A DNA stretch of 64,000 nt from NCBI GenBank assembly GCA_001316125.1, contig BBCS01000009.1, positions 1-64,000 on the forward strand. The letters are read 5' to 3'. Below, piece after piece: positions 39,365 through 49,253 of this stretch (positions are counted from its first letter, which is position 1; each line of letters begins with the position of its first letter). Under the pieces are notes generated by a model that was not told the origin of the DNA, did not search any database, and worked only from the letters and a program-made list of their open reading frames with translations. Source of the stretch: Vulcanisaeta distributa JCM 11213. Lineage in GTDB: Archaea; Thermoproteota; Thermoprotei; Thermoproteales; Thermocladiaceae. The position numbers and the translations under genes are program-made.

Positions 39365-40585
39365 GTGGTAATCCGCGTTCTCCACCTGTCCTGGGAATAC
39401 CCACCCCCCCACATGGTCGGTGGGTTAGGAAGGCATGTTTATCACATTACGAGACATTTAGTCAAGGATGGTGTTGATACGACGGTGATGAGCATAGCGC
39501 TACCTGGCTCACCACCCTCTGAGGAGGTCGAGGGGGGGGTTCATGTTAGGAGGGTTGACCCATTCAGGTTTAGGTCAACGGGTTTCATCACATGGGTCCT
39601 AAACTTCAACGAGGAGATGATTGAGGAGGCCCTCAGGCTTTATGATGAGTGGGATTTTGACCTGATTCACGTCCATGATTGGTTAACGGGACCCGCAGGT
39701 ATCGCACTTAAGCACCTGCTTCACAAACCCTTGGTCGCCACTATACACGCCACCGAGGCTGGTAGGCGCGGTGGTATTCACAATGAGGAGCAATTCATAA
39801 TACACTCGTGGGAGTGGAGGATAACTTACGAAGCGTGGAAGGTCATTGTTTGCAGTAATTACATGATGAATGAAGTCTCGGCAGTGCACGGAGTCCCAAA
39901 GGATAAACTAATAATGATTCCCAATGGAATTGACATATCCTACATAGACTCCGTAAGCGTGAAGCCCGGCTTCAGGGACCTATATGCAATGCCCAGTGAG
40001 AAGATTATAGTCTTCGTTGGTAGGCTCGTTCATGAGAAGGGGGGGCCCGACCTAGTACTGGCGGCATTCAGGGAATTACTGAAGTGGGATTGGAATCTGA
40101 AACTCCTGGTTGTCGGTGATGGGCCAATGAGGGAGTACCTAATGGGTCTTGCCCACGACTGGGGGGGCATTTGGAATAAGGTATACTTTACGGGTAGGGT
40201 TGATGATGAAACACTATACTCAATACTTAAGGTCTCAGACCTGGCAATATTACCCAGTAGGTATGAGCCCTTTGGAATAACAATACTCGAGGCCATGGCC
40301 GCAGGCCTCGCTGTAATCACGACTAGGGTTGGCGGGCCTGATGAGATTGTGCGTGATTGGTATAATGGGGGGGTTAAGGTATCTCCTAATAACGTTGATG
40401 AGATAATAAACGTGGCCAAGATACTACTCAGCAATGATGAGTTGAGGAGGGGGGGCATAGCAAGGAATGCTAGGGACTCCGTGCTCAGGTGGTATACCTG
40501 GGGTAGAATTGCCCGTTGGACGAAGAAGGTTTACCAGGACGTGCTTGAGGAGTATGAAAATGCGAGGTGGGTATCGATGTGGTGA
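39365..40585 (+). CDS. Glycosyltransferase of the GT4/GT5 (glycogen synthase-like) type
   Basis: An intact 406-residue protein. The N-terminal domain starts RVLHLSWEYPPPHMVGGLGRHVYHI (sugar-nucleotide loop), with DLIHVHDWLTGPAGIALKH. The C-terminal domain has IIVFVGRLVHEKGGPDLVL, the LPSRYEPFGITILEAMAAGLAV E-x7-E motif and TRVGGPDEIV. It resembles archaeal starch/glycogen synthases using ADP- or UDP-glucose; a trehalose or other retaining transferase is possible. Several Gly or Pro doublets (EYPPP, EGGVHV, EKGGPD, DWGG, YNGG) are on G7/C7/G8 runs, the densest gene for this anomaly. Confidence 0.82.
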   Translation: MVIRVLHLSWEYPPPHMVGGLGRHVYHITRHLVKDGVDTTVMSIALPGSPPSEEVEGGVHVRRVDPFRFRSTGFITWVLNFNEEMIEEALRLYDEWDFDLIHVHDWLTGPAGIALKHLLHKPLVATIHATEAGRRGGIHNEEQFIIHSWEWRITYEAWKVIVCSNYMMNEVSAVHGVPKDKLIMIPNGIDISYIDSVSVKPGFRDLYAMPSEKIIVFVGRLVHEKGGPDLVLAAFRELLKWDWNLKLLVVGDGPMREYLMGLAHDWGGIWNKVYFTGRVDDETLYSILKVSDLAILPSRYEPFGITILEAMAAGLAVITTRVGGPDEIVRDWYNGGVKVSPNNVDEIINVAKILLSNDELRRGGIARNARDSVLRWYTWGRIARWTKKVYQDVLEEYENARWVSMW

Positions 40586-40734
40586 TGATTATCAGGAAGG
40601 GAGACCTTACATCACCTCTCAGCCCTGGCCACATCAATCATCGTAAGTAATGATTCATCGAGCCTTATAAGTGTTTATGGTTCATGACCTATGAAGGAAA
40701 AATCTTATAAGGGATGTGTTAGGACCATGCCTGA

Positions 40735-40919
40735 ATGCCCAAGGAAGTGAAAGCACGGCACATACGTGTATGAGGTTGATTATGAAAAGGGTACAATAAA
40801 GTTTCTAAGGAGGATCTGCCCAAGATGTGGTCGGTAATGGCATATCACAAAGTCCCTGTGCTAGATGGGCTTGTGGCAAGTGCGGCTATACGATATTTGA
40901 GCAGGTTAGGGCCCGATAA
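40735..40919 (+). CDS. rps27ae: 30S ribosomal protein S27ae, frameshifted
   Basis: A short gene in an otherwise empty 370-bp gap. It starts ATG CCC AAG GAA GTG; after small indels it reads TYVYEVDYEKGTIKFLRRICPRCG, VMAYHKVPV, and RWACGKCGYTIFEQVRAR before TAA at 40917. The two CxxC pairs are the zinc ribbon of archaeal S27ae. Three indels (A lost near 40752, T lost near 40834, A lost near 40864) break it in the printed text. A CTTATAA box is at 40704-40710. Confidence 0.8.
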
Positions 40920-40976
40920 GCGTTGAACAAGTTATATTCATATTATTTATAAGTGAGGGAAAGGATTGCATCAATT

Positions 40977-42058
40977 ATGAGGATTAGGGAGGTTAGGGTT
41001 GGGGGGGTTTTTAGGGCTGGTCTTGAGATTCCGGATTTTGGTTCTGCGAATGATATGGTTGTTGTTAAGGTTGTTGGTGAGGATGGTAGTGAGGGTATTG
41101 GTTATGTGACTGATTACCACCACATTAAGGAGGGTGTGTACTTCTCAGACCTACTTGCTGAGTTCATTAGGAGGGTTATTGCCAGGTTTGTTGTTGGTAG
41201 GGATACCACGGAGTACGAGGCGATTTGGGATGAGTTATTCCAAAGACTCACGAGGTGGGGGGGTAGGAGGGGGGGTTTTGTGATTCACGCAATTAGTGGT
41301 GTTGATATCGCCATTTGGGACCTACTGGCTAAGGAGCTAATAAGCCCCTTTGGAGATTACTCGGTGGTTATAGGAGTGAGGTCCCGACATACGCAAACAC
41401 AGCCCATCAACTACCACCTAGGGAGCTTGCGGCCAAGGCCCTTGAGTATGTTAAACAAGGCTTTGACGCCGTTAAGATTAGGGGGGGCTCCTTAACGGCG
41501 GTTAGTCCTGAGGAGGCCACCGAGCGTATTAAAGCCGTTAGGGAGGCCGTAGGGCCCGATGTTAAGTTGATGGTTGACCTAAACGGCACCTACGACCTAA
41601 ACCTGGCAACTAGGATGTGTAGGAAGTGGGAGAGGTATGAATTATTCTGGATTGAGGAGCCCGTGCACCCAGACAACCTGGAGGGTTACAGGAGGTTGAG
41701 GAGGGTTTGTGGAATACCCATTGCCGCCGGTGAGCAGCATCACACGGTCTACGACTTTAAATTACTCCTTGAGAGTGAGGCTGTGGATTTTGTCCAGCCT
41801 GATGTTGGTCATGTTGGTGGTATTACGGAGTGGCTTAGAGTTTGGGCGTTGGCTAGGGCCTATGGGATACCAGTCTCACCACACCTAATGCCGATAGTCA
41901 GTGCACACCTGGTTGCCGCAAAGCCAGGCACCCTATGGATTGAGTACACGGCACCAGACAACCCACTGAGGAGTGCAATATTCGATGTATTCGATGAGCC
42001 AAAGTCAATAATGTATGCCAAGAATGGTAAGGTCTACGTACCAGAAACACCGGCATAG
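40977..42058 (+). CDS. Enolase-superfamily sugar-acid dehydratase, frameshifted
   Basis: About 360 residues of the mandelate racemase/galactonate dehydratase type: an N-terminal capping domain (MRIREVRVGGVFRAGLEI) and a TIM barrel with the catalytic Lys region GFDAVKIRGG, metal ligands in LMVDLNGTYDL, WIEEPVHPDN and AAGEQHHTVYDF, and VSPHLMPIVSAHLVAA. It probably dehydrates a sugar acid in a non-phosphorylative Entner-Doudoroff-type route. The start at 40977 lies about 25 bp after TATTTATAAG. A break near 41385 separates the halves. WGGRRGGF holds two G7 runs. Confidence 0.8.
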
Positions 42059-42133
42059 GCATAAAACTAAAACCACAACACCAACTCTAACAACACGGAA
42101 AAACTATTTTACTTCAAAATTAACGCAGAATTG

Positions 42134-43480
42134 ATGGATCTAAGGAAATTCCTAATGGACCTGAGGAATGAGGGCATTTTGAAGTTCGTTGATGAGGAAT
42201 TGAGTATTAACTATGAAATACCGTACGTAATCACGCGGTTCGATAAAGGACCAGCCCTGGAGTTCACAAATGTGCGTGAGTTTAAGGAGGTCCACGTGGT
42301 TGGTAATGTCGTTAACACCAGGGATAAGGTATACAGGGCACTCAATGTAAGGAGTGATATTGAGTTTTACAGGAAGCTTCTTTGGGCTGAGGATGTCACA
42401 CCATCCTATAAGCCTTCAGAAACGAATAATGCCGTTTACGAACCACTACCTAACGTTGACCTAACAAGAATGCCCATACCCAGGTACTTCGAACTTGAGC
42501 CGGGACCCTGCTTAACGAGTGCCGTTGTGGTTGGGATGGATGTTAGGGATGGCATATTAAACGCAAGTATCCATAGGCTAACCCCAATAGGCCCTGATAA
42601 ATTCGTCATTAGACTTGTGCCCAGGCATTTATATAGGATTTACGTGAGAAATAGGGAAATTGGTAAGGACACGCCCATATCCATTTCATGGGGCCTACAC
42701 CCAGCCATCCTGGTTGCCGCAGCCTCATCACCACCCTTCGGCGTCTTCGAGTTAAACATGGCCAATGCCCTGCTTGACGGGTCACTTAAGGTTAAGGTCC
42801 TGGACAATGGAGTACCTGCGCCCGCGTATGCGGAGGTCGTGATGGAGGGCTACATATCGGCTAGGGAGACGGCTAGGGAGGGGGCCGTGCATGGACGTAT
42901 TGGGTACGTATGACGAGGTTAGGGAGCAACCCATCGTTAGAATCACGAGGGTTTATATCAGGAGAGATAACCCATTAATCGCCCAAGCGCTCGTGGCCGG
43001 TTATTCTGAGCATAAACTACTGATGGGTATTGAGAAGGAGGCTAAGATTTGGCAGTTTGTTAGTAACGTAGTCCCTGAGGTTAAGGCAGTGAGGCTCACT
43101 GACGGTGGTTGCGGATGGCTACACGCGGTTGTTGCCATTAGGAAGCAGAGTGATGGTGACCCCAAGAACGCAATCATGGCAGCCTTCGCGGCGCATCCAA
43201 GCCTTAAACACGTGGTTATCGTGGATGATGATATAAACATCGATGACCCAAGTGAGGTTGAGTGGGCGATAGCGACTAGGTTTAGCTGATGAGGATTTAG
43301 TACTCATTAAGTATGCCAGGGGTTCGACGTTAGATCCCGTGGCCATCGACCCTGTGCAGGGCATAACCACTAAGGTTGGTATTGATGCAACGAGACCCCC
43401 TTAATTCTGACGCGAGTAGGTTTAGGAAGGGGGGGGTTATTCCTGCCTCTATCGATCTTAGTAAAATTAAGTTTAGGTGA
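42134..43480 (+). CDS. UbiD-family decarboxylase, frameshifted
   Basis: About 440 residues: [104 protein letters not shown], and [27 protein letters not shown]. UbiD enzymes use prenylated FMN to add or remove CO2 on aromatic or unsaturated acids. Breaks: G5 for G4 near 42883 (REGP...MDVLGTYDE), near 43290, and C5 for C4 near 43397 ([12 protein letters not shown]). No UbiX is seen in the window. Confidence 0.85.
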
Positions 43481-43556
43481 GTATACGTTTACTTCACGTA
43501 TACATTTCTCCCATATTTTAGTGATTATTACCTGGGCTAATTAATAAAAGGAGGTT

Positions 43557-44484
43557 TTGAGGTGGCGTGCTGTGGATATTGGCATCATTAGGCCGTATGA
43601 GGTTGAGTATAACCCTGAGGATGTGGTTGATCTAGAGGATGCCATTAGGTCCTTAGGTCATAGGGTTAGGAGGATTTACATAGACATGGTTGGTGTCAGG
43701 TTTGGTAGGGGTCGCATTGATTATTATCAATTAATTGGTAGGTCTAATTATGAGGAGTTAAACGTATCAGGTGCAATACTTAGGCATATAGGGGGGGTGA
43801 TAAGGGACTTTGAGCAGTTTGTGCATAGGTTATGGGTTGTCAGGGCTTTCGAGCTTAATGGCATTTACGTAATGAACCCAGTCCTGAATTGGATGATGGC
43901 CAGTGATAAGTTCATATCGCTAATGCTATTGGCTAAGCATGGGTTGCCGGTCCCAGATACCGTGGTTAGTGAGAACATGTTCGTTGCCTATAACACGGTT
44001 AAGGAGTTCGGTAAATCAGTGATTAAGCAGATCAGGGGGGGCGCCATGGGCTTTGGAGTCTTTCAAGTCGATGATGCTGATGTTGCCATGCACATATTCA
44101 GCTACTTAACAAACCTGAATAAGCCGATGTATGTGCAGAGGTTCCTTGATAAGGTTGGCAATGGCGATTATAGGGTTGTGGTTGTTGGTAATGAGGTAAT
44201 AGGCGCCGAGTTTAGGAGGGGCGTTACGTGGAAGAGTAATGTGGCTCAGGGCGCTAGGCCCGAGCCTGTTAAGGTCACGAATGAATTAAGCGAGCTCGCA
44301 TTAAAGGCCATTGAGGTCCTTGGGCTTGATTATGGGGGGTGTTGACATCGCCGAGACCAGGGATGGGTACTTCATACTTGAGGTTAATCCAACAATGTCC
44401 TGGCAGGGGGGGTTCAAGAGGGCCACGGGTATTAACCCCGCCAAGTACATCGTGAATTACCTAATTAGTAAGGTGAAGGCTTAG
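43557..44484 (+). CDS. RimK-like ATP-grasp ligase, frameshifted
   Basis: About 305 residues. It has [77 protein letters not shown] and [30 protein letters not shown] in the grasp, and after a G6 run at 44334-44339 [23 protein letters not shown]. The RimK/LysX group joins amino acids to carboxylates (glutamylation, lysine carrier protein, cofactors). No LysW or other lysine genes are adjacent, so the substrate is open. The start may be TTG 43557 or GTG 43572. Confidence 0.78.
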
Positions 44485-45407
44485 GTTATCCTTGAGGCTA
44501 TCCTCACAATCTTCAATGCCACATCCATTGCGTCAAGACCAAACACGTAGGTGACGGGCTCCAGGGCATAACCACCCAGGTCAATCACAACCTCAAGCGT
44601 TGGGTCTTTAATTAGTGAATTAGCCACAGCACTAATGACCTCATCCTCATTGGGACTTTCATGAGGACCCACCTTCACGTAATGAATTCCCAACCCCCTA
44701 AGCGCATTCTCCACCTTCTCATCGTACTTAATGCTCGCCACGGACCTATACCTCGGGTTCACGTTCATGCACTTAATAATTAACCTGCCCAGGTGCTTAC
44801 TCCCACCATAGGTTGGTCTTGAGCCTACGATGACCCTCCCGTCATGGGCGTCAATCCTGCCAGGAACGCCAACAACGTCATCCTCCGTTACCGCGCCGGG
44901 CTTTGCCTCAACAATGTTCATTAATACCCTCGGTATTACAACCTGAATTTCGGGATGAGTCTCAAGGATCGATAATGCCCTCTCCACATTCTTAATTATT
45001 GAATCTGAAATGCCCGTAATCAGCACTGAGCATACGTTACAATTCGTGGGTAATGATGGGACGAGCCTTCTATGGGCATCGCATAGCCTTAAGGAGCCCA
45101 GCTCCATTATTACGGCATTGGTTAAGTATTCGAGGGCCTCATACTCCCTACTACTTAACACCAGCTCTACAACGTTTTTGACAACCTCGAGCACCCAATC
45201 CCTGTTTATACCCAGTGACTCGGCCTTACTGAGTAATTCATCGTAATCCCTACTCACGTACCTATTAACCGCCGGCTGTGTTACACCGAGTATCTTAGCC
45301 ACCCTGAGTTGGCTATACCCACTCTCGAGTAATCTCTTGGCAATTAAGCTCCTTATTATTGGTAGTACATTCTCAGCTGCAAATTCAAGTCCTGTGCTTA
45401 TGCTCAC
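44481..45407 (-). CDS. thiR: ThiR-like transcriptional regulator: HTH plus ThiN sensor domain
   Basis: An intact 308-residue protein. Residues 15-55 form a helix-turn-helix ([30 protein letters not shown]). A linker with CxxC-like NCNVC follows. The C-terminal 170 residues are a ThiN domain ([15 protein letters not shown] pattern as [65 protein letters not shown]). In characterised ThiR proteins this domain binds thiamine phosphate and represses thi genes. The same window carries thiDN and thi4, likely targets. No catalysis is expected; an operator motif could not be defined by eye. Confidence 0.85.
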   Translation of the reverse strand: MSISTGLEFAAENVLPIIRSLIAKRLLESGYSQLRVAKILGVTQPAVNRYVSRDYDELLSKAESLGINRDWVLEVVKNVVELVLSSREYEALEYLTNAVIMELGSLRLCDAHRRLVPSLPTNCNVCSVLITGISDSIIKNVERALSILETHPEIQVVIPRVLMNIVEAKPGAVTEDDVVGVPGRIDAHDGRVIVGSRPTYGGSKHLGRLIIKCMNVNPRYRSVASIKYDEKVENALRGLGIHYVKVGPHESPNEDEVISAVANSLIKDPTLEVVIDLGGYALEPVTYVFGLDAMDVALKIVRIASRIT

Positions 45408-45455
45408 GACTTAATAAGGCGCATTGTCACTATTAATCCTTACTTTTACACTCTC

Positions 45456-46040
45456 CTAGGCACTCCTCATTTCATTAAGCATCTTAACAACTACGTCTAT
45501 TGGGTCATTATTTGTTGAGTACTTGCTAATGACATTACCACCCCCCCTGGTCAATAGGATTAGGTACTTACTACCCATTACTGCTTGCCCATCATTCATG
45601 TACGTCCTGACCAGCAGGTACTTATCACCACTTATTAAGGCTATTTCCAGGGGGGGCATCGACGGTATTCTGCACATGCAGGATGTGTTTACCCGACCAA
45701 TGCTAGCGTAATTACGCAGTATCCCAAGTATGGTTAGTACAGTCCTTACACTCCCTGAACCCGCATATCCAGCGTTTATGAATAACGTATCACCAACCCT
45801 ATAAGGACATATTAATGGGTAATAATCGGAATAACCGGAATTTGGATCCCCCCCAATTAGTATGAAGGCATTCCTTATCGTGACCCAATCATTGTACTTC
45901 CTAAGGTCAACACCACCCCCCCTACTGGGTATCCTAACAAGCGAATCCTCACTTAATGTGTATGAGCCGTACCTACTACCCATGTCCATGGCCTTAATCA
46001 CGTATTGCCCAAAGGATGCAATGGCCACGTGACCCGTCAC
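45456..46040 (-). CDS. Hypothetical protein
   Basis: 194 residues from GTG 46040, overlapping the stop of the small upstream gene by four bases (GTGA), so coupled. Beta-rich: VAIASFGQYVIKAMDMGSRYGSYTLSED, DPNSGYSDYYPLICPYRVGDTLFINAGYAGSGSV, LEIALISGDKYLLVRTYMNDGQAVMGSKYLIL. Three cysteines, two in SCMC. No membrane segment. No family recognised. RGGGVD, GGDPNS, MPPLE and RGGGN lie on C7/G7 runs and are likely one residue too long each. Confidence 0.6.
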   Translation of the reverse strand: MTGHVAIASFGQYVIKAMDMGSRYGSYTLSEDSLVRIPSRGGGVDLRKYNDWVTIRNAFILIGGDPNSGYSDYYPLICPYRVGDTLFINAGYAGSGSVRTVLTILGILRNYASIGRVNTSCMCRIPSMPPLEIALISGDKYLLVRTYMNDGQAVMGSKYLILLTRGGGNVISKYSTNNDPIDVVVKMLNEMRSA

Positions 46041-46186
46041 CTGCTATCCACCTTAAGTTCATTAACTAACTCAATACCGTTAATGTTGCCTAGAGTCGTG
46101 GTGGTCCCATCAATGCTCCACACGGCTAATTCCTCACCCACTCTACCAATCACTAGTACGGTGGGTACCTTGTAGGAGGTAATCAT
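46037..46186 (-). CDS. Small hypothetical protein
   Basis: 49 residues: MITSYKVPTVLVIGRVGEELAVWSIDGTTTTLGNINGIELVNELKVDSR. It is beta-rich like the product of the next gene, with which it overlaps by GTGA. It begins about 25 bp after a TTTAAAAAG box on the minus strand. It may be the N-terminal part of the next protein separated by an indel, or a coupled partner. Confidence 0.5.
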   Translation of the reverse strand: MITSYKVPTVLVIGRVGEELAVWSIDGTTTTLGNINGIELVNELKVDSR

Positions 46187-46244
46187 TGATTGTTCTTTTT
46201 AAATTAATTATTTAAGATTTATATTGGTACGCAACACTTCACGC
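46187..46244. promoter_or_regulatory. Divergent promoter region
   Basis: Two TATA-like stretches face opposite ways: TTTAAAAAG (46195-46203, minus) for the gene at 46186 and TTTATATT (46218-46225, plus) for the gene at 46245. The whole gap is only 58 bp, so both near-leaderless genes share it. Confidence 0.5.
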
Positions 46245-46517
46245 ATGACATTGGTAGTAAGTGACGATTTGATAAAAAGGTTGATGGGGGGGGTTATTGA
46301 TGATAGGTGGGTTAGTATTGAAGAGGTGGAGCACCTACTGGGTATAAAGATGAACATTGATTTAATAAATAAATTGAGTAGGTCTGGCTTCTTTGAGGTA
46401 ATGTATAGTACGTTAGATGGCACGTTTTATATAAAGAGGAGGGTTATTGAGAATTCCGTGGCTGATAATGCAGGAATGGTATTAACGATTCGGGTAATGG
46501 TAGAGGTAATAAATTGA
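46245..46517 (+). CDS. Hypothetical winged-helix-like protein
   Basis: About 90 residues from ATG 46245 (MTLVVSDDLIKRLMGGVIDDRWVSIEEVEHLLGIKMNIDLINKLSRSGFFEVMYSTLDGTFYIKRRV). The helix-loop-helix followed by a beta hairpin (EVMYSTLDGTFYIKRR) looks like a winged helix. It overlaps the next small gene by four bases. RLMGGVIDD contains a G8 run. Function unknown; DNA binding is inference. Confidence 0.55.
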   Translation: MTLVVSDDLIKRLMGGVIDDRWVSIEEVEHLLGIKMNIDLINKLSRSGFFEVMYSTLDGTFYIKRRVIENSVADNAGMVLTIRVMVEVIN

Positions 46518-46705
46518 ATCTTCAGAGACTTGTGGATAAAATGAAGAGTGAGATTCAGGGAATGATACCAAAGCCCCAATTTGAGGAGTGGCTCAGTAGT
46601 AATGTTTCTGATAATTGGCGATTAATCTATAATCAATTACTAAATGATGGTGTTATTGAGGAGGTGATCGTCTCGGGAATGGTTTTTGTAAAGGTCAACA
46701 AGTGA
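46514..46705 (+). CDS. Small hypothetical protein
   Basis: 63 residues from TTG 46514: a helical N-terminal half (LQRLVDKMKSEIQGMIPKPQFEEWLSSN) and a short beta hairpin (GVIEEVIVSGMVFVKVNK), again a mini winged-helix layout like its upstream neighbour. Coupled by a TTGA overlap. The two may act as a pair. Confidence 0.5.
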   Translation: MNLQRLVDKMKSEIQGMIPKPQFEEWLSSNVSDNWRLIYNQLLNDGVIEEVIVSGMVFVKVNK

Positions 46706-46711
46706 TTTAAT

Positions 46712-47210
46712 TCATGGTATTGCAATGTACACATCACCCCTCTTCTTAAGCATGCCGGCGAATACGCCCACTCAGCCAGCAGTATTTCGAGTAAATGTCT
46801 AATGCCTGGCTCCCTGGCCTCTACGTACCTTCTCATTCAATTCCTCGATGAGATCATTGATGGTGAAGGGCTTACGTAACCCCCAGGTTATAGGCTGTGT
46901 GAAACGGCTCAAGATTAAGCAACTTTTGCCGAAGTATCTTCTTCCTATCACTAATCTTGGCATTGAGGAATTCCTTACCCTCATTCGTAATCTTAACATC
47001 ACCACCCTTAACCTCGACAAACCCGAGGTAAACGGCGGCATTAAGTGCCGGCATTAAATCATCAATATCTGACTCCATCTCCTTCGCGATCATGAATATG
47101 TCGGCTTGTCCCTTAAACTCATTGGCGAGCGTATCTATTAATCCAAGCACATCTGCGAACCTCGCATCTAACGGCATAAATGGTAAATCAGGCATAAAAC
47201 CTGCTTCCAT
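46712..47210 (-). CDS. Stand-alone AAA-associated domain of nitrate/sulfonate ABC ATPases, frameshifted
   Basis: About 165 residues: PLDARFADVLGLIDTLANEFKGQADIFMIAKEMESDIDDLMPALNAAVYLGFVEVKGGDVKITNEGKEFLNA, KPFTINDLIEELNEKVRREARH, and after shifts near 46770-46870 LLAEWA...FAGMLKKRGDVYIAIP. This is the C-terminal domain normally fused to NrtC/SsuB-type ATPases. There is no ATPase part and no ABC genes in the window. It is a free regulatory or partner domain. Confidence 0.75.
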
Positions 47211-47266
47211 AGGTTATCACCTCAGTGGTTAATAAGTATTATTTTGGGTAAAATCCACTGCTATAA

Positions 47267-47812
47267 TCATGAAAGGGTTAATCTATGGGAAATTACCTTG
47301 CACTTCTCACAAACCTCAACATACTCATTAACCCATGTCCTCCACCTGCGTGAGTAATATCTTGAGGAGTACATTAGGGCCATTGGTGAACCGCAGCTAG
47401 GGCAGGCATTTCCTCTCAGCATTACGTTACTGACCTCTCTGTAAAAGTTCGTTATTGCAAGGTTAATACCATCCTCCAAGTCCTCCTCAAGCCTATCGAT
47501 GTTTATTGCGTATACCTTAATATTCAATTCCTTATTAAACCAATAACGAGCCCTAGATAAATTATTCACGATATAATCACTAATTACATAAGGTCTCTCA
47601 GAAACAACAAATAATGCATTAATATCATTAAGATCCAGCTCCTCAATCATGTCGAGTGGGTTAGACCACCATGGAAAGTAATCCCCAGGGACAACCCAAA
47701 CCTTAGCCCTTAACCTATTGAGGTCAGCCTTTATTGAGTCATCACGAACAACCCTAATCCTAAACCCCCCCCTATTCCTTAATACCTCAATGACCTTGTT
47801 GATAATCCTCAT
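47267..47812 (-). CDS. Hypothetical protein with C-terminal zinc ribbon
   Basis: 181 residues. An alpha/beta N-terminal region (IINKVIEVLRNRGGFRIRVVRDDSIKADLNRLRAKVWVVPGDYFPWWSNPLDMIEELDLNDINALFVV) precedes a ribbon CPSCGSPMALMYSS...VCEKCKV at 135-175. The WWSNP segment and the ribbon suggest nucleic acid or nucleotide handling, but no family is recognised. RGGFRI sits on a C8 run. Frame intact. Confidence 0.6.
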   Translation of the reverse strand: MRIINKVIEVLRNRGGFRIRVVRDDSIKADLNRLRAKVWVVPGDYFPWWSNPLDMIEELDLNDINALFVVSERPYVISDYIVNNLSRARYWFNKELNIKVYAINIDRLEEDLEDGINLAITNFYREVSNVMLRGNACPSCGSPMALMYSSRYYSRRWRTWVNEYVEVCEKCKVISHRLTLS

Positions 47813-47932
47813 GACAATTCCTCAGCTAATAACCATGACGGGTTAATAAATTATTTATTACCTCCAAGGAAATTACTAAATGAGTGATGAGGACCGGAGA
47901 GATGAACCATGAAGAGACCACGCAGGACTGAC

Positions 47933-48694
47933 TCACTTCTTACCTAGTCGAAACACCGATAATGTATTCTCAACAATGATACTACTCAGCTCTGTTACAT
48001 TAATATTTAGAATACTTGAGAGCTCCATCAGCGTTACCTTAATGTGTACGGGTCTCGACGCCTCACCAGGACTAGGCCCAAGCTCAGGCGTATCGCTCTC
48101 AAGGAGTATCCTATTTAGAGGCAGCACCATGGCTAAATCCCTCTTCTGCCTGGACCTGATTATGGTTGGTGGTATTGAGAAGTAACAACCAAGCTCAAGT
48201 AATTTCATTACCTGCTCTTTACTGCCATTGAATGCGTGCATTACGCATTTAACCGGCCCATACCTGCTCAATAACTTAATAACATCATCTTCAGCGTCCC
48301 TCGAATGAATTATCAGTGGTAAATCAAGGTCCCTAGCAAGCATTATCCACTTAGTGAATATGTGCCGTGAGATCTCCCTAAGCATTCTATCCCTAACAGC
48401 ACTATAGTCAAGCCCAACCTCACCAATACCAATAATTAAATCCCTCCTCTCATTAATAACCCTCATGATTTCCTGAACCTCCCTAATATCGAAGCCGCCA
48501 TAGTCATAACCCAACGCAGTATAAACAAACCCACCATACCTACTCACTAAACTCAGTGCATTCTTTACCTCATTAAGTCTCATAGTCACATTGATTATGG
48601 CCAATAACCCCCCCTCTCTACGAGCCTCCCTTATTAACTCATCCGCGTGATCATACACATCCCACCTACTTAAGTGCGCATGCGTGTCGATCAA
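47933..48694 (-). CDS. TatD-family metal-dependent hydrolase
   Basis: An intact 253-residue TIM-barrel protein: MIDTHAHLSRW (HxH), IIGIGEVGLDYS, LIIHSRDAEDD, CVMHAFNGSKEQ and RILLESDTPELGPSPGE. These are the TatD metal ligands; family members are 3'-5' exonucleases or deoxyribonucleases in DNA repair. It is the last plus-facing-away gene before a bidirectional region that starts the helicase and ATPase block. REGGLLAI near 48610 is a C7 run. Confidence 0.88.
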   Translation of the reverse strand: MIDTHAHLSRWDVYDHADELIREARREGGLLAIINVTMRLNEVKNALSLVSRYGGFVYTALGYDYGGFDIREVQEIMRVINERRDLIIGIGEVGLDYSAVRDRMLREISRHIFTKWIMLARDLDLPLIIHSRDAEDDVIKLLSRYGPVKCVMHAFNGSKEQVMKLLELGCYFSIPPTIIRSRQKRDLAMVLPLNRILLESDTPELGPSPGEASRPVHIKVTLMELSSILNINVTELSSIIVENTLSVFRLGKK

Positions 48695-48800
48695 GGCTTC
48701 CCAACCTCATGATTAACCACTCCTATAAATTAATTTATTTAATTTAATGGGGGCTGGGCGTTAAGTATAGGTTTTTAAAGAGTCATTATTGCGTAACTCG

Positions 48801-49211
48801 ATGTCGGCACTCAGCATAAACCCATTAATCTACAGGTTCGTTAGGTACTGCCTAAATAGGGCTTACCTTGAGCTTGATGACTCCAAATTATCGGCTGATG
48901 AGAGGTATAGCCTAGAGACCGTACTATCAATAATTAGGCAGGCTGAGGATAGTTGGAGGGATGTCAATGATGTTGTGGAGTTCATAAGCAATGAGTTACC
49001 AAAGATTTATGGTGAGGCTCTTGAAAGGCTCCCTGATAAGATAGTCGATGATTTATTCGAGAAGGTACTAAACAATTGTAAGGACCTTGATGAGGTCAAT
49101 ACAGACCCGAAGGTACTTAATGCCATCAACAACGCTCTCGAGAACATGAAGAATATAAAGAAGAAGTTCCTTGAGGGTTCTAAGACACGGATTTATGAAC
49201 CCTCCGCATAA
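48801..49211 (+). CDS. Helical hypothetical protein
   Basis: 136 residues from ATG 48801, about 22 bp after GTTTTTAAAG. It is entirely helical and acidic (YLELDDSKLSADERYSLETVLSIIRQAEDSWRDVNDVVEFISNELPKIYGEALERL...). It is the first gene of a plus-strand run that continues with the Fe-S helicase-like protein 42 bp later, so a partner role is likely. No family recognised. Confidence 0.6.
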   Translation: MSALSINPLIYRFVRYCLNRAYLELDDSKLSADERYSLETVLSIIRQAEDSWRDVNDVVEFISNELPKIYGEALERLPDKIVDDLFEKVLNNCKDLDEVNTDPKVLNAINNALENMKNIKKKFLEGSKTRIYEPSA

Positions 49212-49253
49212 TTAGTGCCTAATTAACTTGCTTGGGCAACATCTTATTGGATA

